Positions 11,012 to 21,336 of a stretch of DNA of 64,000 bases are shown one piece after another (within the stretch, counting starts at the first letter, position 1; every line of letters starts with the position of its first letter). Below the pieces are notes generated by a model. The model did no database searches, had not been told where the DNA came from, and was given only the letters and a program-made list of their open reading frames with translations. The position numbers were made by a program, and so were the translations under genes. Origin of the DNA: Delphinus delphis (Eukaryota > Chordata > Mammalia > Artiodactyla > Delphinidae); NCBI RefSeq assembly GCF_949987515.2, contig NC_082703.1:10998680-11062679 (forward strand), given 5' to 3'.

Positions 11012-12353
11012 GGTCTGTTTATACTTTCTATTCTTCCTGGTTCAGTCTCAGAAGGTTGTGTTTTTCTAAGAATTTGTCCATTTCTTCCAGGATGTCCATT
11101 TTATTGGCATATAGTTGCTTGTAGTAATCTCTCATAATCCTTTGTATTTCTGCAATGTCACTCGTCACTTATCCTTTTTCATTTCTAATTCTACTGATTT
11201 GTCTTCTCCCTTTTTTTCTTGATGAGTCTGGCTAATGGTTTATCAATTTTATCTTCTCAAAGAACCAGCTTTTAGTTTTATTGATCTTTGCTATCATTTC
11301 CTTCATTTCTTTTTCATTTATTTCTGATCTGATCTTTATGATTTCTTTCCTTCTGCTAACTTTGGAGTGTTTTTATTCTTCTTTCTCTAATTGCTTTAGG
11401 TATAAGGTTAGGTTGTTTTTTTGAGATTTTTCTTGTTTCTTGAGGTGGGATTGTATTGCTACAAACTTCCCTCTTAGAACAGCTTTTGCTGCATCCCATA
11501 GGTTTTGGGTTGTCGTGTTTCCATTATCATTTGTTTCTATGTATTTTGTGATTTCCTCTTTCATTTCTTCAGTAATCTCTTGGTTATTTAGTAGTGATTG
11601 TTTAGCTTCCATGTGTATTTTTTTACAGACTTTTTCCTGTAATTGATATCTAGTCTCATAGCGTTGTAGTCAGAAAAGATACTTGATACAATCTCAATTT
11701 TCTCAAGTTTACCAAGGCTTGATTTGTGACCCAAGATATGATCTATCCTGGAGAATGTTCCATGAGAACTTGAGAAGAAAGTGTATTCTGTTGTTTTTGG
11801 ATGGAATGTTCTATAAATATCACTTAAGTCCATCTTGTTTAATGTATCATTTAAAGTTTGTGTTTCCTTATTTATTTTCATTTTGGATGATCCATCCATT
11901 GGTGAAAGTAGGGTGTTAAAGTCCCCTACTATGATTGTGTTACTGCTGATTTCCCCTTTTATGGCTGTTAGCATTTGCCTTATGTATTGAGGTGCTCCTA
12001 TGCTGGATGCATAAATATTTATAATTGTTATATCTTCTACTTGGATTGACCCCTTGATCATTATGTAGTGTCCTTCTTTGTCTCTTATAATAGTCTTTAT
12101 TTTAAAGTCTATTTTGTCTGATATGAGAATTGCTACTCCAGCTTTCTTTTGATTTCCATTTGCATGGAATATCTTTTATCCATCCCCTCACTTTCAGTCT
12201 GTATGTGTCCCTAGGTCTGAAGTGGGTCTCTTGTAGACAGCATATATAAGGGTCTTGTTTTTGTATCCATTCAGCCAGTCTATGTCTTTTGGTTGGAGCA
12301 TTTAATCCATTTACATTTAAGGTAGTTATCGATATGTATGTTCCTATTACCAT
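11012..12353 (-). pseudogene. L1-A ORF2 N-terminal remnant (endonuclease domain and linker)
   Basis: The start ATG is at 12353, 58 bases after ORF1. The first 60 or so residues read through STTLNVNGLN-like and CCLQETHF segments, giving the Asn and Glu of an AP-like endonuclease (actual start MVIGTYISITTLNVNGLNA). A one-base loss near 12178 shifts the frame. The second frame (11588-12061) holds NIYASSIGAP, VGDFNTLLSP with the active-site Asp and Asn, and RIDHILGHK. The catalytic SDH triplet is SDY here (His to Tyr), where L1-B keeps SDH. After a stop following KLNNHY, the linker continues ([20 protein letters not shown]) to about 11373, then degenerates into the deletion point. Known role: nicking target DNA at TT/AAAA-like sites; this copy is dead. 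Confidence 0.92.
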
Positions 12354-12411
12354 TTTCTTAATTGTTTTGGCTTTTTTATTGTAGGTCTTTTCCTTCTCTT
12401 GTGTTTCCTGC

Positions 12412-13302
12412 CTAGAGAAGTTCCCTTAGCATTTGTTGTAAAGCTGGTTTGGTGGTGCTGAATTCTCTTAGCTTTTGCTTGTCTGTAAAGGTTTTAATTT
12501 CTCCGTTGAATCTGAATGAGACCCTTGCTGGGTAGAGTAATCTTGGTTATAGGTTTTTCCCTTTCATCACTTTAAACATGTCCTGCCACTCCCTTCTACC
12601 TTGCAGAGTTTCTGCTGAAAGATCAGCTGTTAACCTTATGGGGAGTCCCTTGTATGTTATGTGTTGCTTTTCCCTTGCTGCTTTTAATATTTTTTCCTTT
12701 GTATTTAATTTTTGATAGTTTGATTAATATGTGTCTTGGCATGTTTCTCCTTGGATTTATTCTGTATGGGACTCTCTGTGCTTCCTGGACTTGGTTGGCT
12801 ATTTCCTTTCCTATATTAGGGAAGTCTCCAACTATAATCTCTTCAAATATTTTCTCGGTTCCTTTTTTTTTTTCTCTTCTTGATTCTGGGACCCCTATAA
12901 TTCGAATGCGGATGCATTTAATGTTGTCCCAGAGGTCTCTGAGACTGTCCTCAATTCTTTTCTTTTTTTTCCTTTACTCTGCTCTGTGGTAGTTATTTCC
13001 ATTCTTTTATCTTCCAGGTCATTTATCCATTCTTCTGCCTCAGTTATTCTGCTATTGATTCCTTCTGAGAATTTTTAATTTCATATATTGTGTTGTTTAT
13101 CATTGTTTGCTCTTTAGTTCTTCTAGGTCCTTGTTAAACGTTTCTTGTATTTTCTCCATTTTATTTCCAAAATTTTGGATCATCTTTACTATCATTACTC
13201 TGAATTCTTTTTCAGGTAGACTGCCTATTTCCTCTTCATTTGTTTGGTGTGGTGGGTTTTTACCTTGCTCCTTCACTGCTGTGTGTTTCTCTGTCTTCTC
13301 AT
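12412..13302 (-). pseudogene. L1-A ORF1 relic (RNA-binding protein)
   Basis: The ATG at 13302-13300 opens MRRQRNTQQ and then hits TGA at the tenth codon, apparently from one missing base. The remaining sequence can be followed in shifting frames: a coiled-coil-like stretch near 13100-13230 (MIQNFGNKMEKIQETFNKDL), the central domain with GVPES-like sequence near 12890, and the C-terminal domain near 12480-12640 (LTADLSAETLQ, TFTDKQKLREF). The stop is TAG at 12414-12412. The total of about 297 codons is close to the usual ORF1 length of around 300-340. Intact ORF1p is a trimeric nucleic-acid chaperone that packages L1 RNA. Confidence 0.85.
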
Positions 13303-15435
13303 TTTGCTTAACTTACTGTGTTTGGGGGTCTCTTTTATGCAGGCTGCAAGTTCATAGTTCCCGTTGTTTTTGGTGTCTGCCCCCAGTGGCTGAGGTTGGT
13401 TCAGTGGGTTGTGTAGGCTTCCTGGTGAAGGGGACTGGTGCCTGTGTTCTGGTGGATGAGGCTGATCTTGCCTTTCTTGTGGGCAGGACTGAGTCCAGTG
13501 GTGTGTTTTGGGGTGTCTGCGAACTTAGTATGATTTTAAGTAGTCTCTGCTAATGGATGGGGTTGTGTTCCTGTCTTGCTAGTTGTTTGGCATAGGGTGT
13601 CCAGCACTGGAGCTTGCTGGTCACTGAGTGGAGCTGGGTCTTAGCGCTGAGATGGAGATCTCTGGGAGAGCTTTCGCCATTTGATATTACATGGAGCCGG
13701 GAGTTCTCTGTTGAACCAATGTCCTGAACTTGGTTCTCCCACCTCAGAGGCACAGTTCCTGACACCTGGCTGGAGCACCAAGACCCTGTCAGCCACACAG
13801 CTCAGAAGAAAAGTGGGAAAAAAAGAAAGAAAGAAAAAGTAATAACAATAAAATAAAATAAAAAGTTATTAAAATAAAAACTAATTTTAATTTATTATAA
13901 ATAAAAAAGAAAAAAAAGAAAGAGAGCAACCAAACCAAAAAACAAATCCACCAATGATAACAAGTGCTAAAAACTATACCAAAAAAAAAAAAACAAAAAC
14001 AAAAATAATGGACAGACAGAACCCTAGGACAAATGGTAAAAGCAAAGCTATACAGACAAAATCATACAAAGAAGCATACACATACACACAAAAAGAGAAA
14101 AAGGAAAAAAATATATATATATAAAAAGCAAGAGAGCAACCAAATCAATAAACAGAGCTACCAATGATAATAAACTCTAAATACTAAACTAAGATAAACA
14201 TAAAACCAGAAACAAATTAGATGCAGACAGCAAACCCCAAGTCTATAGTTGCTCCCAAAGTCCACCTCCTCAATTTGGGATGAGTCGTTGCCTATTCAGG
14301 TATTCCACCGATGCAGGATACATCAAGTTGATTGTGGGGATTTAATCCACTGCTCCTGAGGCTGCTGGGAGAGGTTTCCCTTTCTCTGTTTGCACAACTC
14401 CTGGGGTTCAGCTTTGGATTTGGACCCGCCTCTGCGTGTAGGTCGCCTGAGGACGTCTGTTCTTCTCTCAGACAGGACGGGGTTAAAGGAGCAGCTATTT
14501 CAGGGGCTCACGCAGGCCGGGGGAGAGAGGGGTACGGATGCGGGGTGAGCCTGCGGCGGCAGAGGCCAGCATGACATTGCAGCAGCGTGAGGCGCACCGC
14601 CATGTGTTCTCCCGGGGAAGTTGTCCCTGGATCACGGGTCCCTGGCAGTGGCAGGCTGCACGGGCTCCCAGGAGGGGAGATGTGAAGAGTGACCTGTGCT
14701 CGCACACAGGCTTCTTGGTGGCGGCAGCAGCAGACTTAGCGTCTCATGCCCATCTCTGGGGTCCGCGCTGATAGCCACGGCTCCCACCCATCTCCGGAGC
14801 TTGTTTAGGCGGTGCTCTGAATCCCCTCTCCTCGCGCAACCCAAAACAATCGTCTCTTGCCTCTTTGGCAGCTCCAGACCTTTTCCCGGACTCCCTCCCG
14901 GCTAGCTGTGGCGCACTGGCCCCTGCAGGCTGTGTTCACGCCGTCGACCCCAGTCCTCTCCCTGTGCTCCGACCGAAGCCCGAGCCTCAGCTCCCAGCCC
15001 CGCCCACCCCAGCAGGTGAGCAGACAAGCCTCTCGGTCTGGTGAGTGCCGGTCGGCACCGATCCTCTGTGCGGGTATCTCTCCGCACCCCTGTGGCTGCG
15101 CTCTCCTCCGCGGCCCCGAAGCCTACCCCCTCCGCCACCCGCAGTCTCCGCCCGTGAAGGGGCTTCCTAGTGTGTGGAAACCTTTCCTCCTTCACAGCTC
15201 CCTCCCAGAAGTGCAGGTCCTGTCCCTATGCTTTTGTCTCTGTTTTTTCTTTTTTCTTTTTCCCTACCCAGGTACATGGGGAGTTTCTTGCCTTTGGGGA
15301 AGTCTGAGGTCTTCTGCCAGCATTCAGTAGGTGTTCTGTAGGAGTTGTTCCACATGTAGATGTATTTCTGATGTATTTGTGGGGAGGAAGGTGATCTCCA
15401 CGTCTTACTCCTCCACCATCTTGAAGGTCTCTCTA
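13303..15435 (-). promoter_or_regulatory. L1-A 5'UTR with internal promoter
   Basis: About 2.1 kb lie upstream of ORF1 in the element's sense. Going from the 5' end (15435) it has a start-proximal CAAGATGGTGGAGG, then a GC- and CpG-rich body (about 14400-15200), then an A-rich and T-poor part on the plus strand (13800-14230), then a GT-rich part. Mammalian L1 5'UTRs carry an internal RNA polymerase II promoter; that function is inferred here from position. The GC-rich part is the only CpG-island-like patch in the window. Open frames here on both strands (up to 157 codons) are composition artefacts. Confidence 0.8.
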
Positions 15436-15604
15436 CTTATCTGTTTTATACATAGTAGTTTGTATCTGTTAATCCTAAACTCCTCACTGCTCCTCCCTCC
15501 CCCTCCCCTTTGGTAAACCATACATTTGTTTCTATGTCTGTGAATCTGTCTCTGTTTTTTATATAGATTCATTTGTATATTTTTTAGATTCCACCTCTAA
15601 GTGA
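15436..15604 (-). mobile_element. Older L1 3'UTR, right part
   Basis: Continues the element cut at 10096: ACTTATCTGTTTTATACATA, CTAAACTCCTCACTGCTCC and ATTTTTTAGATTCCACCTCT. In the element's sense this is just after the ORF2 stop. At about 15604 the orientation flips. Confidence 0.85.
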
Positions 15605-15910
15605 TACCATATGATCCAGCAATTCCATTCGTGGGTATAAATCCGGAAAAATGAAAATTCTTAATTTCATAAGATACATGCACCCCAATGTTCACAGCAG
15701 CACTGTTTACAATAACCAAGACATGTAAGCAACCCAAGTGGCACCAAGAGATGATTGCTTTACAAAGATGTGGTGTGTGTGTGTGTGTATACATACACAA
15801 CATGGAATATTACTCAGCCATAAAAAATGATATATTTCCATTTACAGCCACGTTGGTTGGACCTAGAGAATATTATGCTCAGTGAAATAAGTCAGGCAGA
15901 GAAAGACAAA
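15605..15910 (+). mobile_element. Inverted 5' segment of the older L1
   Basis: This is the L1 ORF2 C-terminal region in the opposite orientation to the 3'UTR next to it: CCATATGATCCAGCAATTCC, CACCCCAATGTTCACAGCAG, GGAATATTACTCAGCCATAA and CAGGCAGAGAAAGACAAA. The segment's end and the 3'UTR's start are nearly consecutive in the element, as expected of 5' inversion by twin priming. A GT run lies at about 15771-15788. The right TSD is AACACTTT at 15916-15923. Confidence 0.85.
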
Positions 15911-15917
15911 CAGCAAA

Positions 15918-16265
15918 CACTTTTAAGCAAAGAATCCTCATGATCTAATATGTATTGTAAAAATATCACTCTGCCTGCTTCTCTTGCAGAGAATGTGTTA
16001 TTTTAAAAGGTATGAGTGACGGCAGGGATGCTAGTTAAGGGCTATTGCCCTAGTGTAGATGAGAAATGAAGACAGCTTGGACTAGGGTGGTATATATGGG
16101 GACAGAAATAAATGAATGGATTTGAGATATATTTTGAAGTAGAAATAATAGAACTTGCTCACATGTTGGATACAGAAAGTAAAAGGAATGGAAGAATCAA
16201 AATTTGGATTGAGCTACAAGGGGGATAATAATGCCCTTTATGAGAAGGAAAAAGCAATAAAGTAC
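15918..16265 (-). mobile_element. L2 LINE, part 2 of 2
   Basis: Resumes the L2 interrupted at 9931. Plus-strand landmarks in order: AATATCACTCTGCCTGCTTC, GCTTGGACTAGGGTGGTA, GAATGGATTTGAGATATATT and TTGGATTGAGCTACAAGGGG. Together the two parts give about 800 bases of one L2. Confidence 0.8.
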
Positions 16266-16334
16266 TTTCTAATCCTTTTATGAGTCCAAATTTCAAGGTT
16301 AAAATAATTATGGTTACTGATTATCATTATATGC

Positions 16335-16510
16335 TTAACAGACCCCTTAAGTTATTATTTCAATTAATCTAATAGTCAGTCTTGCAGAGCAGCATTATAA
16401 TGGCCATTTTATCCATGAGAAAATTGACATTCAAAAAAAAACTACGTATCTTTTCCAAGGTATCAGTCTGGAGTGAATAGAATACAGGTCTGTTTGGCTT
16501 GAAAATTGGA
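16335..16510 (-). mobile_element. MIR SINE
   Basis: Reverse-complement MIR: TTATTTCAATTAATCTAATA, TGGCCATTTTATCCATGAGA and GAATACAGGTCTGTTTGGCT. Confidence 0.7.
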
Positions 16511-17330
16511 TTCTAAACATCCCAATGTTGAAGTTCATGTCCATCTGGCTTTCAATTATAGCTCTATACCTAGGTCCATATCTGACCTATAGTATTCTTA
16601 GTATGTATCTAATTCTTAAATAAACAAATGCAATTTCCACTAAGGCTTGATGCTTCTCCAAGATTCCCAAATACATTCCCTTCTAGCTGACATCTTAAGT
16701 ACTGCTACTTTTAGGGCTGACCTTTAAACTGCTGCCCCTCCGAGAGCTCTCTATCACTGATGGACTGCTTTAGTTATATTTCTATCTCTACACCCTTCCT
16801 AGAGAAAGACGTGTGGGCACACTACACTGCCAAGACTTGGGAGGGGCCATAAGAGTGTCAACTAGGACACAGGTCCTCAAGACCAATGCAAGACTATCTA
16901 GAAAAGACATACTCAGATACAGGATCCCCTGGACGGCTTGGGCACTGCCTTCACCTCTGCCAACTCCTCCAAGTCCAAGGTCTCTGGACCCTTGCGTTTT
17001 GGGGGATCATCCTTACTCTACTGCACACTCCCCCAGGGAGGGTCCACTTTGCTGTCAGGGCTTAGGCTACCCTGATAGACCAATTAGAGCATCCTTCTTC
17101 TGCAAGGAAGTCTCCCAGCTGCACAGCACTCCAGCCACAGTCTCCATTTCTGACACCCACTTCATCAATCAGTGTTAGCAAGTTCTAGTTAAGGCAACAC
17201 TTGTCAAGACAGAAGCTCTTTCTGCACCTTGTCTCCAGTCAGATGACAGAAACAAAGGCTTAAGTCTCGATCTCAAGCAGATTCCGTGCTACTGCACTTC
17301 ACCTGAGCTGTAACACTGGCTTCTTGAAAG
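16511..17330. other. Unassigned unique sequence
   Basis: No repeat or exon recognised. The 121-codon frame at 16813-17178 has no recognisable domain. Confidence 0.45.
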
Positions 17331-17342
17331 AAAACCCTGCTC

Positions 17343-17479
17343 GGGACTTTCCTGGTGGTCCAGTGGTTAAGACTCCACACTTCCACTGCAGGGGGCATGG
17401 GTCTGATCCCTGGTCGGGGAACTAAGATCCCATACGCCACACCACATGGCCAAAAATAAAATAAAATAAAATAAAAATA
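17343..17479 (+). mobile_element. CHR-1-like SINE
   Basis: tRNA-derived SINE of Cetartiodactyla: GGGACTTTCCTGGTGGTCCA, GTGGTTAAGACTCCACACTT, GGTCTGATCCCTGGTCGGGG, ending in a (TAAAA)n-type tail. Box A (TGGTCCAGTGG) and box B (GGTCTGATCCC) are readable. Flanking AAAACCCTGCTC (17331-17342) and AAAACCCCTACTC (17480-17492) are an imperfect target duplication, consistent with an older insertion. Confidence 0.9.
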
Positions 17480-17492
17480 AAAACCCCTACTC

Positions 17493-18398
17493 AAGGAGAT
17501 CCACTATGACCAGTGAAGCATGCTTTATTCCAACTTGGATTTCACTCCTTCTCTTCCCATTAGTAGCCAAATGTGTAATTCATCCATTGCTCTTTGTCTT
17601 GCTATAGGGGATTATGTGTTAAGCAGAGGTAGGTCGACTTTAAGCTCTAGAAGGCTTGCAGTAAACACAATCCTGGTGAAAATTTGTAGCCTCTGGCAGA
17701 CAGGCTCTGAGGAGCCCCTTCACCCTTTACTCAAGGAGACAGTGCCTGGCCATCCTCATGCCACTTCTGCTTTCCTTCCCAGCTACTGAGTTAGATAAAT
17801 TTCCTAGTATCATTCCTCATAAATGCTGTCCTCCTCATGGTTTAAGTTTTGTCTCCCCTCCAAGAACACCTAGCATCCCACACATAGCTTCTTTACAAAG
17901 ACTTACAGTATGTAACAGTAGATCTTCTTCAGAGTCCCAACCCATAGCAATGAATAAGATTCTCAACTATAATATTCGGATTTACTGGCAATACCACTGG
18001 GGCTGATTTTCTGTCAGAAAGGAATATGATTAAAGGGCACACCTGGGTGTCATGACCCATAACTCTGCAGCAGGTCTCCACTGCTGCCATCATGGCGTGA
18101 AACACGTGCCTCCCCTGGTTGAAGAAGGTGCTCGAGAAATGAGTAAGTGTCAGATTTATCCAGAGGACTTTTTAACACCAAGAGAGGTAAGGCTATGCAC
18201 GGATCAGAGCTCCTGGCTCTCAAAGAAATCCCCCAGCAACAAGCTCTCACCTACTGCATACCCTCCACTCTGCCAGCCCCTCTGCATGTCTTCCAATCGA
18301 GACTAGCTTGTTTGAGCCTTGGAATGGCCCATGGCCTCTCATGCATATCTTTGTTGGATCTGTCATCCCCTGTCATCTCTTCCTATGATGCTACTAAC
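17493..18398. other. Unassigned unique sequence
   Basis: Nothing recognised. Several overlapping open frames of 60-97 codons occur on both strands without domain features. Confidence 0.45.
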
Positions 18399-18747
18399 TG
18401 CATGCTTATGCCCCCGCCCCATGCCCAATTCATATGTTGAAACGGGATGGTATTAGGATTTGAGGCATTAGGGAAGTGATTAGGTTTAGATGAAGTCATG
18501 AGGGTGGAGCCCCCGTAGTGTGATTAGTGTCCTTACTAAAGAGAGACTAGAGCTTGCTCTGTTTTTGCCTTAAGATACAGCAAGAAAGCAGTTGTTTATA
18601 AACCAGGAAGAGGGCTCTCACCAGACACCAAATCTGTCGCCACCCAGATCCTGGACTTCCCAGCCTCCAGAACTGTGAGAAATAAATGTTTGTTGTTTAA
18701 GCCACCCAGTCTATAGTATTTTTGTTACAGTAGCCCTAGCTAAGACA
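18399..18747 (+). mobile_element. MST-type MaLR solo LTR
   Basis: A near-complete LTR of the MSTA/MSTB kind: AATTCATATGTTGAAACGGG, GTGATTAGGTTTAGATGAAG, CCTCCAGAACTGTGAGAAAT with an AATAAA-like poly(A) signal, then TTAAGCCACCCAGTCTATAG and the end CTAGCTAAGACA. There is no internal gag or pol sequence on either side, so it is a solo LTR. The 5' boundary is approximate. Confidence 0.85.
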
Positions 18748-18956
18748 TGCAGTAACCCAGTGTCTGATGTTGGCTACATCCCTGATTTCACCTCCCGGGT
18801 TAAGTCTGACATCCTGTCCAGATTTCTTCACCTTATGATCACTGGTTTTGCAATTGCCAGTCTTATCTCAGTATGCCCCTGAGCCATGATGTCACTGAGA
18901 TAAAATACCTAAAGCTTTTACAGTAGAAACACATTTTTGCCCCAAGCCTATCTTCT

Positions 18957-19084
18957 ATGTTTTACAGAAGATGAAACTGTAGAGGTTAAGTGATATGCCC
19001 AACATCACAAAGTAACTTGGTAATGACTAGAACCCAGGCTTTCTGACTCATAGAACAGTGATCTTTACACTAACCACGCCATCC
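18957..19084 (-). mobile_element. MIR SINE fragment
   Basis: Reverse-complement MIR: TTTTACAGAAGATGAAACTG, TAGAGGTTAAGTGATATGCC, GACTAGAACCCAGGCTTTCT and TTTACACTAACCACGCCATC. Confidence 0.85.
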
Positions 19085-21112
19085 CATTCTTAGAAAACAT
19101 GTTCATCAAAGGAGGGAGTGCCATAGAGGATATATTGTTAAAATCTGAATTTGGGAACAAATGACTCATCTTGTAGGTTAGGTTCTGTTCTGGGAACAGA
19201 AGCATTGAAAAAAGATGACAATAGCTGGTGTTTACAGAGACGTACATCCAGGTCTTATCATCTTTAAAAGTTTCTGCAAAACTTGTCAAACTAAATCTTG
19301 ACGGGACGAAAAAGATGATTTTTTTCCCTTTTTTTAAAGCCAAATAACCAATAGACTAATGAATTTCCACATTTCCTCAGTAGTCCTGCATGGAAAATAC
19401 TTAAAACATAGTTAACATGTTTGGAAGAGGAATCTCTTTACCAAGTGAGTTGTCCCAAGTCAGTGGGTGTGGAGGGGAGGATCTCTTGCTGTGCAAGCAG
19501 TCTCCAAAAGTCAAATGCCTGCCAATCTGTTCCCAAGTTGAGGTTCATTCTCAAGGTCAAGTATCTGTTGCTACACAGTGCCCCCCACCCCCCATCTGAG
19601 CCCTTCTCTCCAAGGGAATCATCTCTCCAGGGTCAGAAGCAGCCTGGACACCATCATGATGAGCATTTTCATTCATTTATTTTTAAGGTCAGAAATATTA
19701 AATTCTGTATATTCATAAACCAAATCAAAAGAAGGACTGAAATTAAAACTCAGATATCCCGATTTCATTCTTTTCTTTTTTTATCTTTCAATCTTGGTTG
19801 AGTCTTGAACATTTTTGGTGCTTTTCAAGTCAATTTTTTCCCACAGTATTCTGAGTATCCTCATCGACTATGTTGCTGTGAAATCAATGTCTATACTTAC
19901 AATGTACACCTAATAGAGGGCTCTCATTTAATAGGTCCATAAAATTTTACACTCATGTTTTGTTCACTTAAAGTTCTTACACTGCTGGTTTAAGAGCTGT
20001 GAAGCATAGAGAAAAGATACTGACAGGGATCTTAGAAGTCTATGATCTTTCCCCCAACTGGCTGAGGCAGTTTCCAAAAGGTTTAGCTTAGACCAATCTG
20101 GTCCTAGCAAATAATTTTCCCTGATGGTAATCTACACATGCCTTAGTCAATACTTACCATCCTGTTAATTATAGACTTTGGCAATAAGATAAAAAAAATA
20201 GTCCATGAGGTTGCAGTCCACTATATGTTCTTTGTGCTGGTAACCACACCCCTCCTGAATGATGGCAAAACTGTCAGGATTTAGAGTCATCAACTAAGGC
20301 ATCACTTAGGGTGACTGCCAGCCAGTACCACTCGTTAATCACCGTCTAGGGGACAAGTGGTTTTAACAGATGAAACCTGAAACTCAGGACAACATGAGAA
20401 GAGGTTTGAGATACACTCTCTGCTTCTCAGTGCACAACCTGCAACAGCAGATCCAGAATTTCTCTCCCATCTTAGCCAAACAAGCCTTTCACAGCTTCAT
20501 TCCAAGTCTGAGTGCAATTTTTCTTAGTTGACTGTTTCTTTCATTACAAGACATCATGTCCGTGTTTAGGGTGCAGATGTATAATGACTGGACTATTACC
20601 AGGTGGGCCATCCATCCTGGCTTTCCCGGGATAGACTTAGTGTAAAGCCTGTTGTCCCAGGATAATTGTCCCTTTCATTCACACCAGTTTTAACAATACA
20701 TTATACTGTTCAATTACCCATTACTAATCACCAGTAATGTAGAATCCTTCCATCAAGCGCTGGTCATACTAACAATTTGATCTTTGAAGATGTTTGCCTT
20801 TCACTGAGCATCATTTTGATTGATGTTTCTTTCCAGAGGGGTTTGTTGCAGCTGTGCTCTTCTAGAGCTTCTTTCCTGTGTTCTATATTATCGTTTCAGA
20901 CCTCAGTGATACGCGATGAAGCCTACATAATTCTGTTTTCACCTCTGATGCTCTTAATCAAGTGAAAAAAAATTGTAAGTGATGGTAATCAATGTAAATA
21001 TGGCCATCTTTTGGATCATCTCAGCCTAGAATTACATTTGGAAGAACTGTGAGTCTAGCAACTAAAAATAATTAAAGAACATTTACATTTTTACAGTGGT
21101 CTATTAAAAAAT
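19085..21112. other. Unassigned unique sequence
   Basis: No repeat family, exon or RNA gene recognised over 2 kb. The 126-codon frame at 19421-19801 overlaps another frame and lacks domain features. Confidence 0.45.
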
Positions 21113-21121
21113 GCCAAAAAG
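21113..21121 (+). repeat. Left target-site duplication of SINE
   Basis: GCCAAAAAG, exactly repeated at 21328-21336. Confidence 0.85.
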
Positions 21122-21327
21122 GGGCTTCCCTGGTGGCACAGTGGTTGAGAGTCCACCTGCCGATGCAGAGGACACGGGTTCGTGCCCCGGTCCGGGAAGA
21201 TCCCACATGCCGCGAAGCGGCTGGGCCCGTGAGCCATGGCCGCTGAGCCTGTGCGTCCAGAGCCTGTGCTCCACAACGGGAGAGGCCACAACAGTAAGAG
21301 GCCCGCGTACCGCAAAAAAAAAAAAAA
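21122..21327 (+). mobile_element. CHR-type cetacean SINE
   Basis: Full-length element: GGGCTTCCCTGGTGGCACAG, box A, CTGCCGATGCAGAGGACACG, box B GGTTCGTGCCC, then the tRNA-unrelated part with CCATGGCCGCTGAGCC and GAGAGGCCACAACAGTAAGA, ending CGTACCGC plus an A run. It has a perfect 9-base target duplication. Pol III boxes look intact. It is close in sequence to the copy at 23817. Confidence 0.95.
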
Positions 21328-21336
21328 GCCAAAAAG

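Larger units (their letters stand above)
10097..15435 (-). mobile_element. L1-A: L1 with full 5' end and internal deletion
   Basis: The element runs 3' to 5' along the plus strand. It has a T run (poly(A) of the element) at 10097-10105, 3'UTR to 10460, ORF2 remnants 10461-12353, a 58-base inter-ORF gap, an ORF1 relic 12412-13302 and a 5'UTR to about 15435. The 5' end contains the start-proximal CAAGATGGTGGAGGAGTAAG. About 1.9 kb covering reverse transcriptase is missing near 11003-11012, judged against L1-B. The flanks share CTTATCT (10091-10097 and 15436-15442), a short possible target duplication. It sits inside the 3'UTR of an older L1. It cannot be active: reverse transcriptase is gone and ORF1 is broken. 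Confidence 0.92.

Noticed and set aside
13107..13553. 148-codon plus-strand frame
   Set aside because: It is antisense to the L1-A ORF1 start and 5'UTR.
14400..15200. CpG island marking a host gene promoter
   Set aside because: The region is continuous with L1-A ORF1 and ends at the L1 5' terminus, so it is the element's own promoter region.
14857..15330. 157-codon plus-strand open frame and several overlapping 60-97 codon frames as candidate genes
   Set aside because: They lie antisense in the GC-rich 5'UTR of L1-A, where stop codons are rare on all frames. No domain is recognised.
18399..18747. Part of an intact endogenous retrovirus
   Set aside because: Only an LTR is present; no gag, pol or env-like sequence lies within several kb.
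21122..21327. A functional tRNA gene
   Set aside because: The tRNA-like head with box A and box B is part of a CHR SINE with tail and TSD; no cloverleaf tRNA is complete. The same applies to 17343, 23817 and 39685.
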